A stretch of 64,000 nucleotides of DNA from positions 868,001 through 932,000 of the forward strand of contig NEEC01000009.1 of the NCBI GenBank assembly GCA_002189035.1, in the 5' to 3' direction. Positions within the stretch are counted from its first letter, which is position 1, and every line of letters begins with the position of its first letter. This stretch comes from Utricularia gibba (lineage: Eukaryota; Streptophyta; Magnoliopsida; Lamiales; Lentibulariaceae). The notes under the pieces are model-generated. The model was not told the origin of the DNA. It ran no database searches and saw only the letters and a program-made list of their open reading frames with translations. The position numbers were made by a program, and so were the translations under genes. This document shows positions 23,692 through 35,015 of the stretch, one piece after another.

Positions 23692-24996
23692 TCATTCAAT
23701 TGCAACAAATCCCCCAACAAAATGGAGAAGACTTGGGAGTAATAAGCTTACATGCATAGGCATTTCATCTATGATGAGACCACTGGATTCTTCGAGGCTT
23801 TTGAGGGTAACCACTTCTCCCCAACAACCATGTTAATGACTAGTCCATCTTTAAACAACAAGAGAAAATAGAATAATGACATTAGACATCAAATGCAAAT
23901 CATAAGAAGGTGAAGAAAGACTAATGTCATTTCCTTTTACTTCTTAGTGTACTACTACCAATAGAAGCCAAACCATTTTCAAGGCAATATAGGTCTCCAT
24001 AAAGTGAGTATTATACTTCATGAAGGGCGAGTATATAATTTTCAATCTTCTTGCAAAAAAACATGCCTGCTGATAAGCATGTTGACATACGCCTCATGTA
24101 CGTTTCCTAAATAAGAAAGTGAATCATCAGTAAAAGATGCCCCAACAACAACAAACATAAGTCTAAGAGCCATGAGATCAAGCCTTCCTGCATCTGATGT
24201 TCAAAAATGAAGAGAATCATTCCTATGAGAAACAAGATTCAGTAACATTTGTTCCACTTGGCATCTCTTGAGAGTTTCTTGTAATACCTTCTTTGCAGGG
24301 AGTTCATAATTGATTAGAAGCCGAGCACCAAGAGGGAGTTCCCCTGAGCCCACGAGAGGGAGGCAGGCATCCGTGACAACAACCAAATGCGACTTTAGTT
24401 TATCCTCCGTATCTGAGTCTCCATTTGTTTCCATTCCTCCATGCCTATTCCATCTCTGAGTTGCCTGCCTAAATTTCCCAACAACCTGGGCTCTATCTCC
24501 TTCCGAAAGGTCGCTATACTAGAACATCATCGTTGAAATTACACAGCCGCATATGCACAGGATATGTACTTCAGTGATGTAGCTAAAGGGCAGTAGATAC
24601 CAATGATGAAACACAAATGCATGAAGACAGATTTGATAAATTTAAGTACACAGCATCAAGCTCGTCCCTTGAGTTGCAACAAACAACCATCGGCAGGGAA
24701 GGGCGCCGACCGGCCATTCCCAAAAGATCCACTAGCGTCTCCTGTTTTCCATTTCCATCAGTTTCAGTGCTAAAAACAGCGTACAAAATCGATCAACAAA
24801 CCATTTTGAACTGGAGTCTATCCACAGCGAGGTAAAAATGGCGTTGCGGGCTGGAAAAAAAACAAATGAACGCTAAATTCATTCATGACAAATAAAACGT
24901 GAAATTCGGGATCAATACAATCAAGGGAAGAAAAGGCAACCTGAAAGAAGCGGACTGCGAGGGAGAAGTTGAGAGAGTAGATTCGCTGGCGTCCAT
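23692..24996 (-). CDS. Helicase-C-like protein related to DEAD-box helicases, with one frame break
   Basis: Five exons: 24996-24941, 24769-24601, 24518-24288, 24106-24067 and 23848-about 23692. The product resembles a small plant protein keeping only the second RecA-like domain of eIF4A/DEAD-box helicases: VVCCNSRDELDAV, then YSDLSEGDR, VVVTDACLPL (equivalent to the helicase TD segment), LINYELPAKK and ETYMRRM. The first RecA domain with Walker A and DEAD is absent, so it is unlikely to be an active helicase. The intron after exon 4 starts with GC (CAG|GCATGT); no GT alternative keeps the frame. In exon 5, GGGG at 23819-23822 should be GGGGG to read VVGGEVVTLKS. The final stop assumes no further splicing. 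Confidence 0.72.
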
Positions 24997-25336
24997 TTTT
25001 TCCTGGGAGATTTGCTGTCAAAAGTTTCCGATTTTATACATGTTTGGAACACGACGGATGGAAAAATAAATAAGAGCTGCAGAATCTTCGAATGTGCCAT
25101 TGAATCCCTCCCTCAACGGACTTGTGAAAATTCGGAGTTGCCCATCTGGAACTCACCAGCTAAACCATGACCCGAAAATGGGTTGTGCCACTGTGCTGCA
25201 GTTGCAGTTTCTTGGTTGCGCTACGGAGAAGAAACGCTATTGATTTCGAAAAGTGAACATTTTTAACTTCAGCAGACTCATCTCTCCTCAACCAGTCTCA
25301 AGCTGTTTCTTCCCAGATTCATAAGCGGAAGCCGGC
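24997..25336. promoter_or_regulatory. Short shared divergent promoter, helicase-like / PPR
   Basis: Only 340 bases separate the two ATGs, so both genes probably use one bidirectional promoter. No TATA box is evident. Confidence 0.5.
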
Positions 25337-28300
25337 ATGGCTTCACGCTTCGGTTCCAGAGGAAGCTCATATTGTTATATTTCACGAAGGAAATTTTCAA
25401 AAACGAGAGCTACTCCTAGTTTTGTTATTTGTAGAGATTTGCGGCAAAAACCCAGAAATACTGAGGATTTGGCAGGCCCGAGTGGTTCACGATCAGAAGG
25501 TAAGCATCTATCTTTTCTTCAGGATAGCCTATGTTCTTTGACCCTCGACAGGAAAGATTATTTTTTTTATCTGCTGGTGGGCAGATGAAATGGTTAACAG
25601 TGTCTTTGCAATTCTCACTATTGACCGGTGGGATTCGTTGAACGGGATGAAGTATAAAACTGCATCACTGAGGCCTGTGCACGGGGGTTGGCTATGAAGT
25701 TCTTAAAGTGGGTTTTGAAGCACCCAGGTTTGGATCCTACTCATATAATATACTTGTACTGCATTACAACTCACATTCTTGTGAGAGCAAGAATGAATGA
25801 TTGTGCGAGTTTAAATTTGAAGCGATTATGTGAAATTGGTAGCGGATCAAGCTCCATTTTACAAGTACTTATGGATACATATCGTCTCTGTAATTCAAAC
25901 CCTGCTGTTTTTGACCTGTTGATACGGGTTTATTTAAGAAAGGGAGCAACTAAAGAAGCTTCTGAGGCTTTCCGTTTTATGTGTAGTAGGGGATTTTTGC
26001 CGTCGGTTGGTACCTGCAATATGATCCTAGGGACACTAGCAAAGAAAGGAGAGTTTGAGTTACTATGGTTGGTTTTTGGAGAAATGCTGGACAATGGCGT
26101 AAGTGTAAATGTTGGAACATTTAACATACTATTGAATGTACTTTGCCGAGGAGGTGAATTGAGCAAGGCAAGATATTTGCTTAGGAAAATGGAGGAGAGT
26201 GGCTATGCTCCTACCTTGGTTAGTTACAATACTGTACTCAATTGGTACTGCAAGAAGGGGATGTATAGAGCGGCTTTTCAGCTGGTGGATCACATGTGTT
26301 GCAAGGGTGTCAAGGCAGATGTATGTACGTATAATGTTCTTATAGATGATTTGTGCAAGAGTAACAGAAGTTCTAAAGGATATTTACTCTTGAAAAAAAT
26401 GAGAAGTAGGTTGGTGATTCCTAATGAAGTCACCTATAATACTCTCATCTGGGGATTTGCTAAAGAGGGCAAAATTGCAGCTGCAAAAAAACTTTTTGAT
26501 GAGATGAGCAGGGTTAATGTTTCACAAAACGCTGTCACTTATAATGGTCTAATTGATGGCCACTGCCAGGCAGGAAATTTTGTTGACGCTTTTACGGTTC
26601 TTAGAGAGATGGAAACCATGGGAATATTACCCAATGAAGTTACTTATGGAGTCATTTTGAATGGACTATGTAAACACTGCAATCTAGAATCTGCTAAAAT
26701 TCTACTTGATAGGATGAAGCTCGATGGATGCAACATTAATCATGTAATGTATACTATGCTCATTGATGGACACTGTAGAAGTGGTGCACTAACAGATACT
26801 TTACATTTGCTAGATCAAATGAGGAATGATAATGTATATCCTGATCTTATTACATTTTCTGTTCTTGTCAATGGTTTTTGTAGACTTGGGAAGCTTGATT
26901 CTGTGAAAGAAATAATTTGTAAGATGTTCAGACATGAACTCAGACTGAACAAGATTGTGTATTCAACTTTAGTTTACAATTTATGTAGACTTGGAGATAT
27001 TGATAAAGCAATAAATATGTACATTTTCATGCTTAGAGATGGTCATTTTCCCGATCATTTCATCTTTAACGTTCTTATATCTAGTCTCTGCAAAAGGGGA
27101 GATGTTGAAGAGGCAATGGCTTTGTTGAATGATATGATTAGAATTGGCCTTACTCCAAATTCTGTTACATTTGATGCTGTTATCAGTGGCTATGGAAATG
27201 CTGGACATGTATCAAAGGCATGTGAGCTATTGGATGAAATGGTTGCATTTGGTTTTCAACCTACCTTCTACACATATGGAAGTCTGCTTAAAGGGTTGTG
27301 CAATGGAGGAAATCTTGGGGCAGCAGTAGAAATTTTTAATAAACTTCGAAAAGTTCATGGTGCTTTGGATGTCTTTTTCTACAACATAATGATATCTGAG
27401 ATGTGTAAGCAAGGCCATTTTACGTCAGCTCTGTCACTTGCATCTGAGATGGTGCATAGTAATGTTATTCCGGACAGTCATACTTATGGAGGCCTTATCT
27501 CTGGTTTATGTCGAACTGGGAGGGTTGTAGCAGCTATTCTCTTGCTGGAGAGGGGCCTGCAAAGAGGAACTTTTACCCCAAACCAGTTCATGTATTCCAG
27601 TATCATTAGTGGGCTTACAAGGATCGGGCGGCCGCAAGATGCGATTTTTTTCTTTGGTGATATCATGAAACATTGTCCAGATCCTGATATAGTGACACTG
27701 AATGCAGTCATAGATGCATGTTCTAGAGCAGGTAAACTGGAGAAGTTATATCAGATTATTGAATTCATTGACGCCAAGGGCTTGTCTCCCAATTTGGCTA
27801 CATACAACATTCTGTTACATGGACAATCAGCAAGAAGAAATATTTCAGGGTGCTTTGCTTCATACAGAGCTCTCCTGAGCAAAGGCTTTGTTCCTGATAA
27901 ATATACATGTCATTCTCTGATCCTTGGCGTCTGTAACTCTGATATGCGGGATATTGCCATTAAGTTTCTGAAAATGATGATAATCAAAGGGGCTCTTCCA
28001 GACGAGTTAACATTTGATATGCTGATCAGTTGTTATTGTCACAGAGGTGATATCCTGAAAGCCTGGGATGCGTTCAATATCATGGAGTCCGTAGGCTTCT
28101 TACCAACAGAAGAAACCTTCTGCTCTCTTTTCTATGGACTTAAGAGGATATCTCGTTTTCGAGAGTGCCATGGACTACTTCATGTAATGATGAAACATGG
28201 TGTCGTTCCTACAACCAGACAGTGCAGCGATTTAGTAACAAGCATGTGCAAAAATGGTGATGTAAGAGGTGCAATGCAGGTAAGGGATGAGATCGTGGAA

Positions 28301-28861
28301 CTTGGAATTACCTCCGGTGATGTGGTCGATAGCGCACTGGTTAGAGGGTTTGTGAAGCAGGGGAAAACAGACAAGGCCTCGCTGTTACTGGAGTTCATGC
28401 TTCGGACCAGAATAACTCCGACGCGTCCAACTTTTACAACACTGATTCATGGGTTTTGCAAAGAATCTAACCTGTCTGCTGCGTTGGACTGTAAGCATTT
28501 GATGGAACGGAATGGAACAAACCCTGATGTGATCACTTATAATGTTATCATAACTGGGCTGTGCAGAGTTGGTGATCTTGATACTGCCTTCTCACTTTAT
28601 GAGGAAATGAAGGAGAGGCTTGTTTCCCCGAATGCTACCACCTTTGCCGTTCTGATCAATGCGATTCTGTCGACGCCTGACAACCAGAAGGGTTCTAACA
28701 TTGTGGCTGACTTGGAGAAGAGAGGATTTGTGAGTGAAAACTCCAAGGGTCAAGATTGGCATGGGAAGTTGGCTGAAGCTGTAGCAAATATAGACCTCAT
28801 AAGGCATAAAACTAAGAAACATGGCTACAGAAAGCCCAGGGAAATACCTGGTGCGCGCTAG
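25337..28861 (+). CDS. Long P-class pentatricopeptide repeat protein (At5g55840-like), with one frame break
   Basis: Exon 1 is 25337-25499 and exon 2 is 25585-28861. Restored length is about 1146 residues, close to the Arabidopsis relative as I recall it. The N-terminus has an organelle-targeting look (Ser/Arg-rich, few acids). Then come about two dozen 35-residue P-type PPR motifs of the pattern VTYNxLIxGxCKxG, with no E or DYW tail, so RNA binding for processing or stability in an organelle is expected rather than editing. The frame shifts in the run GGGGG at 25683-25687: upstream it reads LTIDRWDSLN...VH, downstream LAMKFLKWV. One extra G joins them. Without it, only the part from about 25688 appears open and the targeting region is lost. 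Confidence 0.93.
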
Positions 28862-30794
28862 AACTGGCTTCTGTGGCTTCATCAGAGGTCAAAGATGTGC
28901 GCGTCCAACTCTTATCAGGATCATGGTAAAACTCTTCGATGCTGTTGACACCGGGAGTAGCCAGAGGCCTCATATGCAGGCTTAAAACCTGTGTAGGTTA
29001 TCAGGATCTGGAGTTCAGTTATTATGGAGGGGTTGCTCATGTGCTCTGGTCTTGAATGCACATGATGCTTTCCATGCAAATTCCAAGGACAAGTTAGCTT
29101 CTAGGAAATTGCTCACCACTCATTCAAGGCCTCTGTGGCTCCATTCGCCACTTTACCTTGGGAAGCACTAAAAAGCTCATCATCGACCGTGCTCTTCCTA
29201 AGCATGATCCATATACACTCTTTCGGCCTCGTCAGTGTTCCCATCGGCAGAGGCGAAGGTCTCCATCCAAATATCAGCATCTCCTAAGTATAGAATAGGC
29301 TCAACATCCACAGGAAGTATCGCATTCATACTGTCTTATCTCCCCAGTTCCAGCATCAATGTTGTGGCCAGGACTCAGGAATACAGACGGAGAAATGTAC
29401 GGCTTTACACTCAAATGAGCCTGAAGTTGTTGCCTATACTTACCCAGGTTCGTTTCTTCGCTGTAAGCTTTGACGGTATTATGTTGAGGACTCCATAGAT
29501 GAAATTTTGCAATGAATCAAATCAATCTGAACTTCAATATAACTTGCAATCAGTACATCACAAGAAAGATACCAGCCTTGGTCTCCTCATTCAACATCCC
29601 CAGAACCAAATTCACTTTGAAACTCATGCAGATTCCACCACGTAACTTACAGGAGTAAAAATTCTTGGGGAACAACAAAATTGCTTTCAAAACACGCTCA
29701 TCACTTCAAACGCTGAATCAAATCAACACGAAGAACTTCCCACAAGAAACAAATGCGTATTCGAAACGAGAGAGATCAAGAGCACCTAAGAAGAGGGAGC
29801 TCCATGTCTCAATCGAAAGGAAGCCATGGCAGTGAAATACGCGGGAAAACATTCAACCAAAAGACTAGCCCCAAGTCATGTTTCTCCGAGCGGCAGACGC
29901 GTGGGAGTATTTTTTTTATTAGATTTATTCAAAAACATTTTTAATTAAAATAAAAATTAAAATTTATAATTATTATAAATAATAAATATTTTTTAAACCA
30001 GGTTATTTTAAAAATAAAAATCAGTCGTATTTAATAACAACATTATTTATTAAACATTTTTCCGTAACCATAAAAATTGTTACAAAAAGAATTTTAATTT
30101 TATTAAAAATTAGTTTTGGAATTAATTCTTATCCACCTAATTAGTTTTATAAGGAAAATATGAAATAAGCTAATTATATATCTTTACTCTGCTCAAGAAA
30201 ACCAACAAAATGAGGCTTAAATCACTCTCATTTATATGCAAAACAATCCTACTCAAATTTTTAACACAACTAAATTAAAATATTTAAACTACCTATGACA
30301 GTTTAATAGAATCGGGATCATTTACAAATTTGATCATACTTTATTTCTATTTTAGGTAAGAATATTTTTTCACATTCATATCATTACCAAATTTTTAGAT
30401 ATCCCTAGGTGAGCTTCAAACATAACGCGTATGCTCCGAGTTCAGATGAATGCAAGCGTGTGCTTCTACATGGCACGCCTGAATAAAAGTAAACATGGAC
30501 TCCAGCACGGAGCAATGGTGAGGCAAGAAGAGGTGTCGAGCAGATGAAGTGAAATGAAGGGAATCAATCTTATGATCACAATGGGAACGATGTATTATCA
30601 TACAGAGAAGATACTTGACATATTTGTAGGCATTCAATAGGTGTAGAGGAGAAGGATACCATATCAGACATCGGACTGGGGAGTAGGTAACTGGGTAACC
30701 AACCTTGTGATCCACGGCGCCGCACACCCTGTGACAATGGAGAATTGAGAATTTGCTCTGTTTTCAAGGGATAAATGATGATCGCGAACCTGGA
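28862..30794. other. Intergenic, 1.9 kb, no gene recognised
   Basis: The first kilobase after the PPR gene has mixed composition and only short unrelated frames. About 29900-30410 is very AT-rich. The right end is probably the 3' region of the DUF1685 gene. No terminal repeats or transposase traces were seen. Confidence 0.5.
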
Positions 30795-31390
30795 TCAGCT
30801 TGGGGATTGCCGCACGGCGCAGGCGACCACTTGCGCCCATTGCTTCAATCTCGTCTTCGCCGCCTGTGGATTTTCGCCTGAAGGCATCAAAACAAGTGTA
30901 CCAAAACATTTCGATCAGGAGGAGAAATGGATGAACCATACACGGATTTGTAATTTGGAAGGATTGTTCTAGAACAGACTGTAGGGTTTTGGATTGGGAT
31001 GAAAGGATAATTACCGGAAGCGAAAATTGTGAGGGGTGACGGAGTCTCGCAGTCGGATAAGGTAGGCGAGATCGGCAGCGGAGGCTTGGACGCGGTGTCG
31101 CTGTGGTGTTTATTCACAGCGTAGTACAGGCCATACGCTGGCACAGTGTCGGAGAGACGCGGATCCATTTCCGGCGAGTCGAATCCGAATCCGAGCTCGA
31201 TGCAGGCCTTCAACTCCTCTATGTCGTCCTCTGTGACGCTTTTAGTACGCCGGTTACGACGGTCACGCCGCCGCTGCCAAGCCTCGTCACGGTATAGATC
31301 CGGAGACCATGATTTGTGCTTGTAGAGCGAGGGAACCGCCGGCAGGTGTGCATCCAACTTCTTCAGCGGATTCGGCGGTGGAAGTGACAT
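30795..31390 (-). CDS. DUF1685 family protein
   Basis: Two exons, 31390-31015 and 30877-30795, give 152 residues. I use the ATG at 31390, because the open frame upstream begins with a non-ATG codon. Family blocks are KHKSWSPDLYRDEAW, EDDIEELKACIELGFGF, DPRLSDTVPA and, in the last exon, NPQAAKTRLKQWAQVVACAV. These match the plant DUF1685 domain. Molecular function is not known. The gene is divergent from the CLASRP-type gene, with about 700 bases between start codons. Confidence 0.88.
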
Positions 31391-32093
31391 CAACCGGCGG
31401 CCGACCCCTGCGGCAGGGGGTAGACGGCTCGTGAAAATAATTGAGATGCCTCTCACACAGATCCCGTCCTTAGGCGGATCATTCCCCTTTGTCTGCGGTC
31501 TTCATTTTACTTGATTTGTATTCGTGGGCCCGACACGGGGCAACGGGACGCGGTGTCCCCGATTCTTCGCCGCAGCTTCTCCATCGCTGACTCCACCGAG
31601 TCTTCAAATAGTTACCGTTCCGATCAGTTTCGAATTATCGGTTCGAAATCCAACGATTTTTTTGAACCGTTGATTCATAAATTGTGGTTCAGTGTCGATT
31701 TCGAATCCTAGACCTGATTTTTAAGTATAATTTTGATTTAAAATCATAATTAAAAATATTGAATCCAATTGGAATCAAAACCATACGAACACTTATATTC
31801 TCGAATCAAATCGGAATTGCAATCGTGGTTTCGGTTCAAACTGATTACAAATCTAAAAATATTATATTCTTATTTATCGAGAAAAAAATATATTAGGGAT
31901 CGAATAATTACAATTCTACGCTTGAATTTTTTTAAAAATATTTTACGGGGAATTCAAATTGAATTCAGTGGTGCTCATCTCCATTGCTTATTAAAATTTT
32001 GTTTTAAAAAGGAATTGCGTGAAGGGGGCTCTAGGGTTTTCGTTTGGGGAATTGGGAATCAGTCAATCGCAGGTTTTGCGAAATCGGAGAAAA
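31391..32093. promoter_or_regulatory. Divergent intergenic region, DUF1685 / CLASRP
   Basis: About 31600-31990 is AT-rich with repeated TCGAATT/AATTGAA-like words that also occur near 35560-35680; this may be dispersed repeat remnant. Promoters of both neighbours must lie here. Confidence 0.4.
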
Positions 32094-35015
32094 ATGTGGC
32101 ACGAGGCTCGTCGGTCGGAGAGGAAGGTGCACGATATGATGGACGCAGCACGGAAACGGGCGCAGCGCCGGGCCATTTACCTGGCGAAGCGACGTGGCGA
32201 TCCTCAGCAATCAATTCAGGCGGTTGGATCTCGCTGCCGTATCCAGCGAGATGATGCCCTGTACCAAGCGACTCAGGATCAGGAGACCTTGTAAATTTGA
32301 GCTTGCACTAATCTTGATTTTTGTTATGGAGACTACTATAGCAACCTCAGCCAATCTGATCGTTTCATACTTCGTTTGAATCCTTTCAGGATACCTTGGA
32401 ACGGGAAAGAAGATGTTTTGATTGACAGGTATTTCAGTTCCAAGGTTTTCTTGCCATGTATATGGAAGACAAGGATGGTCATTTATTGATATAATCTTAA
32501 CCGCAGATTTGATGGCCGAGCCCTTCTTGATTTCATTCGTGACACTAGCTCTCGTCGTGTCCGAGCTCCTAAAAAGACCGAGGAAGAGGAAGAGTTAGAG
32601 GAGTTTGTTAATTTTGAGCGTTACCGGGATTTAATTAAGCATCGCCGTAGAGGATGTCGGTACTTCTTTGTTTTTTGCATGCCATTATTTTCCTTCATTA
32701 TATTGTGGAAGCTTCAATTGTGCTCACAGTTATTCGAAAATGTCTTTATGTTTTTAATATTGCTGAACTGGTTTGCAGTTACTGATGAGGATGGTCTACA
32801 TCATGTTAACCAAGAAATAGAAGCTAAGATCACTGCTGCCATTGGATCAGACAGGTTCATGAATATTAAATTTTCAAAACATTCAATCCATTCTTTTGTG
32901 TTGGATTCAGGAGTAAGTTCAAACTGGGCTTATTTACTCCTTTGCACCTCTCGAATGCCCTGCTTCTATTGTTCTTTTTTCCAGTCATTGAGTGCGCAAC
33001 CCATTTTTTTGAATTTTGCACATGTGATGTTAGGTCACATGCTACTACTCCTGCAGTCAAGGGAACCTATTCACAAGTAGGTTTTTCATATGATGGTGGA
33101 CAAGATACTTTGCAGTATTCAGATGGCGATGAGGATGAGGAGGATGCCGATGAGGAAGAATTTAATAGTGATGACAGTAATGATGAAGCAATGGAGTCAA
33201 TCGCCAAAGAGTTTGGAGTAAAGAGGTATGGATGGCTCGTATATATGGACAAGAAGGCTAAGGAGGAGGCAAGAAGGCAGAAAGAAATCATCAAGGGAGA
33301 TCCTTCAATTGTAAGCTTGAATAGTGCTTTAAAGGTGCTTCTGTAGAACCATGTTAGAGCGCTGAACATCCTCCAATGTGATAACATTTTCAGAGGAAAC
33401 TTAGTCGAAAGGAGAGAAGAAAAGCATCTCAAATTGAAAGAGAGCGAGAAAGAGAGGCTGGCAGGTTTACTGGAAGTCGAGTACATCATGATCCATATCG
33501 GTAACTATTTGATTTCTTCTTTTACTTTCGAAATTTTACATTGCACATAATTTTTAGCGCGTCTCTCATCAGGGATTCTCGGAGAAGTCCTACTTATGAA
33601 GCTTATGCACGTCACAAAAGGTAGTTTCTTTCATTACCATGCCACAATTTAAACTGGTCTATCTAACAGGTATCATAGGTTCAGGTCAAGGTCCAGGTCT
33701 CCATCTTGCTCTCCCTCTCGATCAATGAGATATTCGTATGGACGTGATAATGATGACAAGACTCGAAGCAAAGACAGTATTCCCAAAATAGAGTACATTA
33801 CTGAGTTTGGAGGCCCAATCAATGGGGAAGGGCCCACTCTTGAAGGATATTCTCCGCCACCCTCTCCCCCATCGCAGGCTGATGTGGTGAATCGGTCGGA
33901 GCACTTGACCTTTAATACTTGCACGATTGATTGGACAGTTTTTACTCTGATGCAGCATCACCATTTTGTTACCTGGCCAAGCCTTTGTGGTTAATACTAA
34001 ATTAAGTCCTAAGTTTCAAGCTCCTTGTTATATTACAAGGGAGGTGAAGAAGGGAGGGAGCTTCTTAGGCGATTTATTCTTGATTCGCCATTTACAAGTT
34101 CATCCGAGCCTGCTGTGAGCATAGCAAGCATGCTTCTAATACTTCTTGTTTCGTGCAGGCCACCCTCAGGCCAGATACTTGAGGCTCTCTATGTGGATCC
34201 TGCATCTGGTGTACCCCTTGATAAGGATAGAGAGAAGCTATTGAAGACATCAACAAGGTTTTTTTTTTTCTTTTCTGCATCAGTCGATGATCTTCTCCCT
34301 GTTTGCATTCATGACTTCTGCTTTTCCAACAGTACCTCGTCTGCACGGGCAAAGCTGAGTAAGACAGCTGTCAGCAAGAATCTCCCCAAGCAACCTGGGA
34401 GAAGAAGGAAACGCCCCAGGAACGTCTTAAGCGGATCATGGAAAAACAACTAAACAAACAAAGTATAATTGCTGATTTTGGCAACGAAGCACTGATTCTA
34501 CTCTGATGTGGCCGCATTTTGCAGAATGCTTACCTGATTTCTTCCTGCTGTTCTTTTACTACCAGCTTTTGTATTTGATGTTTCCTACAATGACGTGCAG
34601 TTAAAAAGGACACGGCAATAGAAATGGCGAAGAAACGAGAACAGGAGCGTCAGAGACAGGAGAAGCTGGCCGAAACCAGTCGCATGAGTCGACACCAGCA
34701 CCGAAGCAGAAGCAGAAGCAGAAGCAGAAGCCGAAGCCGAAGCAGAAGTAGAAGCCGCAGCCCCAGTAGCAGTCGGTCTCCCAGGTACTATTGGTTTAAC
34801 AGTGAGAGGATCACTCCACGCCCACCCTCCTAGATGTTGCTCATTGTCCGTCCGTCCGACCTGTCAGCAGATACAGGCGCAGCCGGAGCCCAGGCAGGAG
34901 AAGCTCCCGAGCATACGCATCACGATCTCCGTCAAGATCCCATTCTCGCTCTCGTTCTTCTCGGAGGTCCCGCCCCTCGCGTCGCTCCTACTCCAGTTCT
35001 CGGTCCCCCAGGTAG
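32094..35015 (+). CDS. CLASRP: CLASRP/SWAP-type SR-related splicing protein, with one frame break
   Basis: Twelve exons: 32094-32290, 32390-32428, 32507-32655, 32779-32854, 33034-33310, 33394-33500, 33573-33620, 33679-33894, 34159-34257, 34333-34462, 34601-34784 and 34871-35015. Restored length is about 555 residues. The N-terminus MWHEARRSERKVHDMM and the block FDGRALLDFI match CLK4-associating SR-rich proteins (alternative splicing regulator, suppressor-of-white-apricot N-terminal type). An acidic stretch, a region with ITEFGG, and a C-terminal RS domain with (RS)n follow. It is a probable nuclear speckle splicing factor. In exon 10, GGG at 34397-34399 should be GGGG: the corrected frame reads EKKETPQERLKRIM and joins exon 11 (KKDTAIEMAKKREQ) in phase; as written it stops early. 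Confidence 0.9.

Noticed and set aside
34700-34790. GAAGCA/AGAAGC microsatellite
   Set aside because: It is the coding sequence of the RS domain in the CLASRP-type gene, not an independent repeat.
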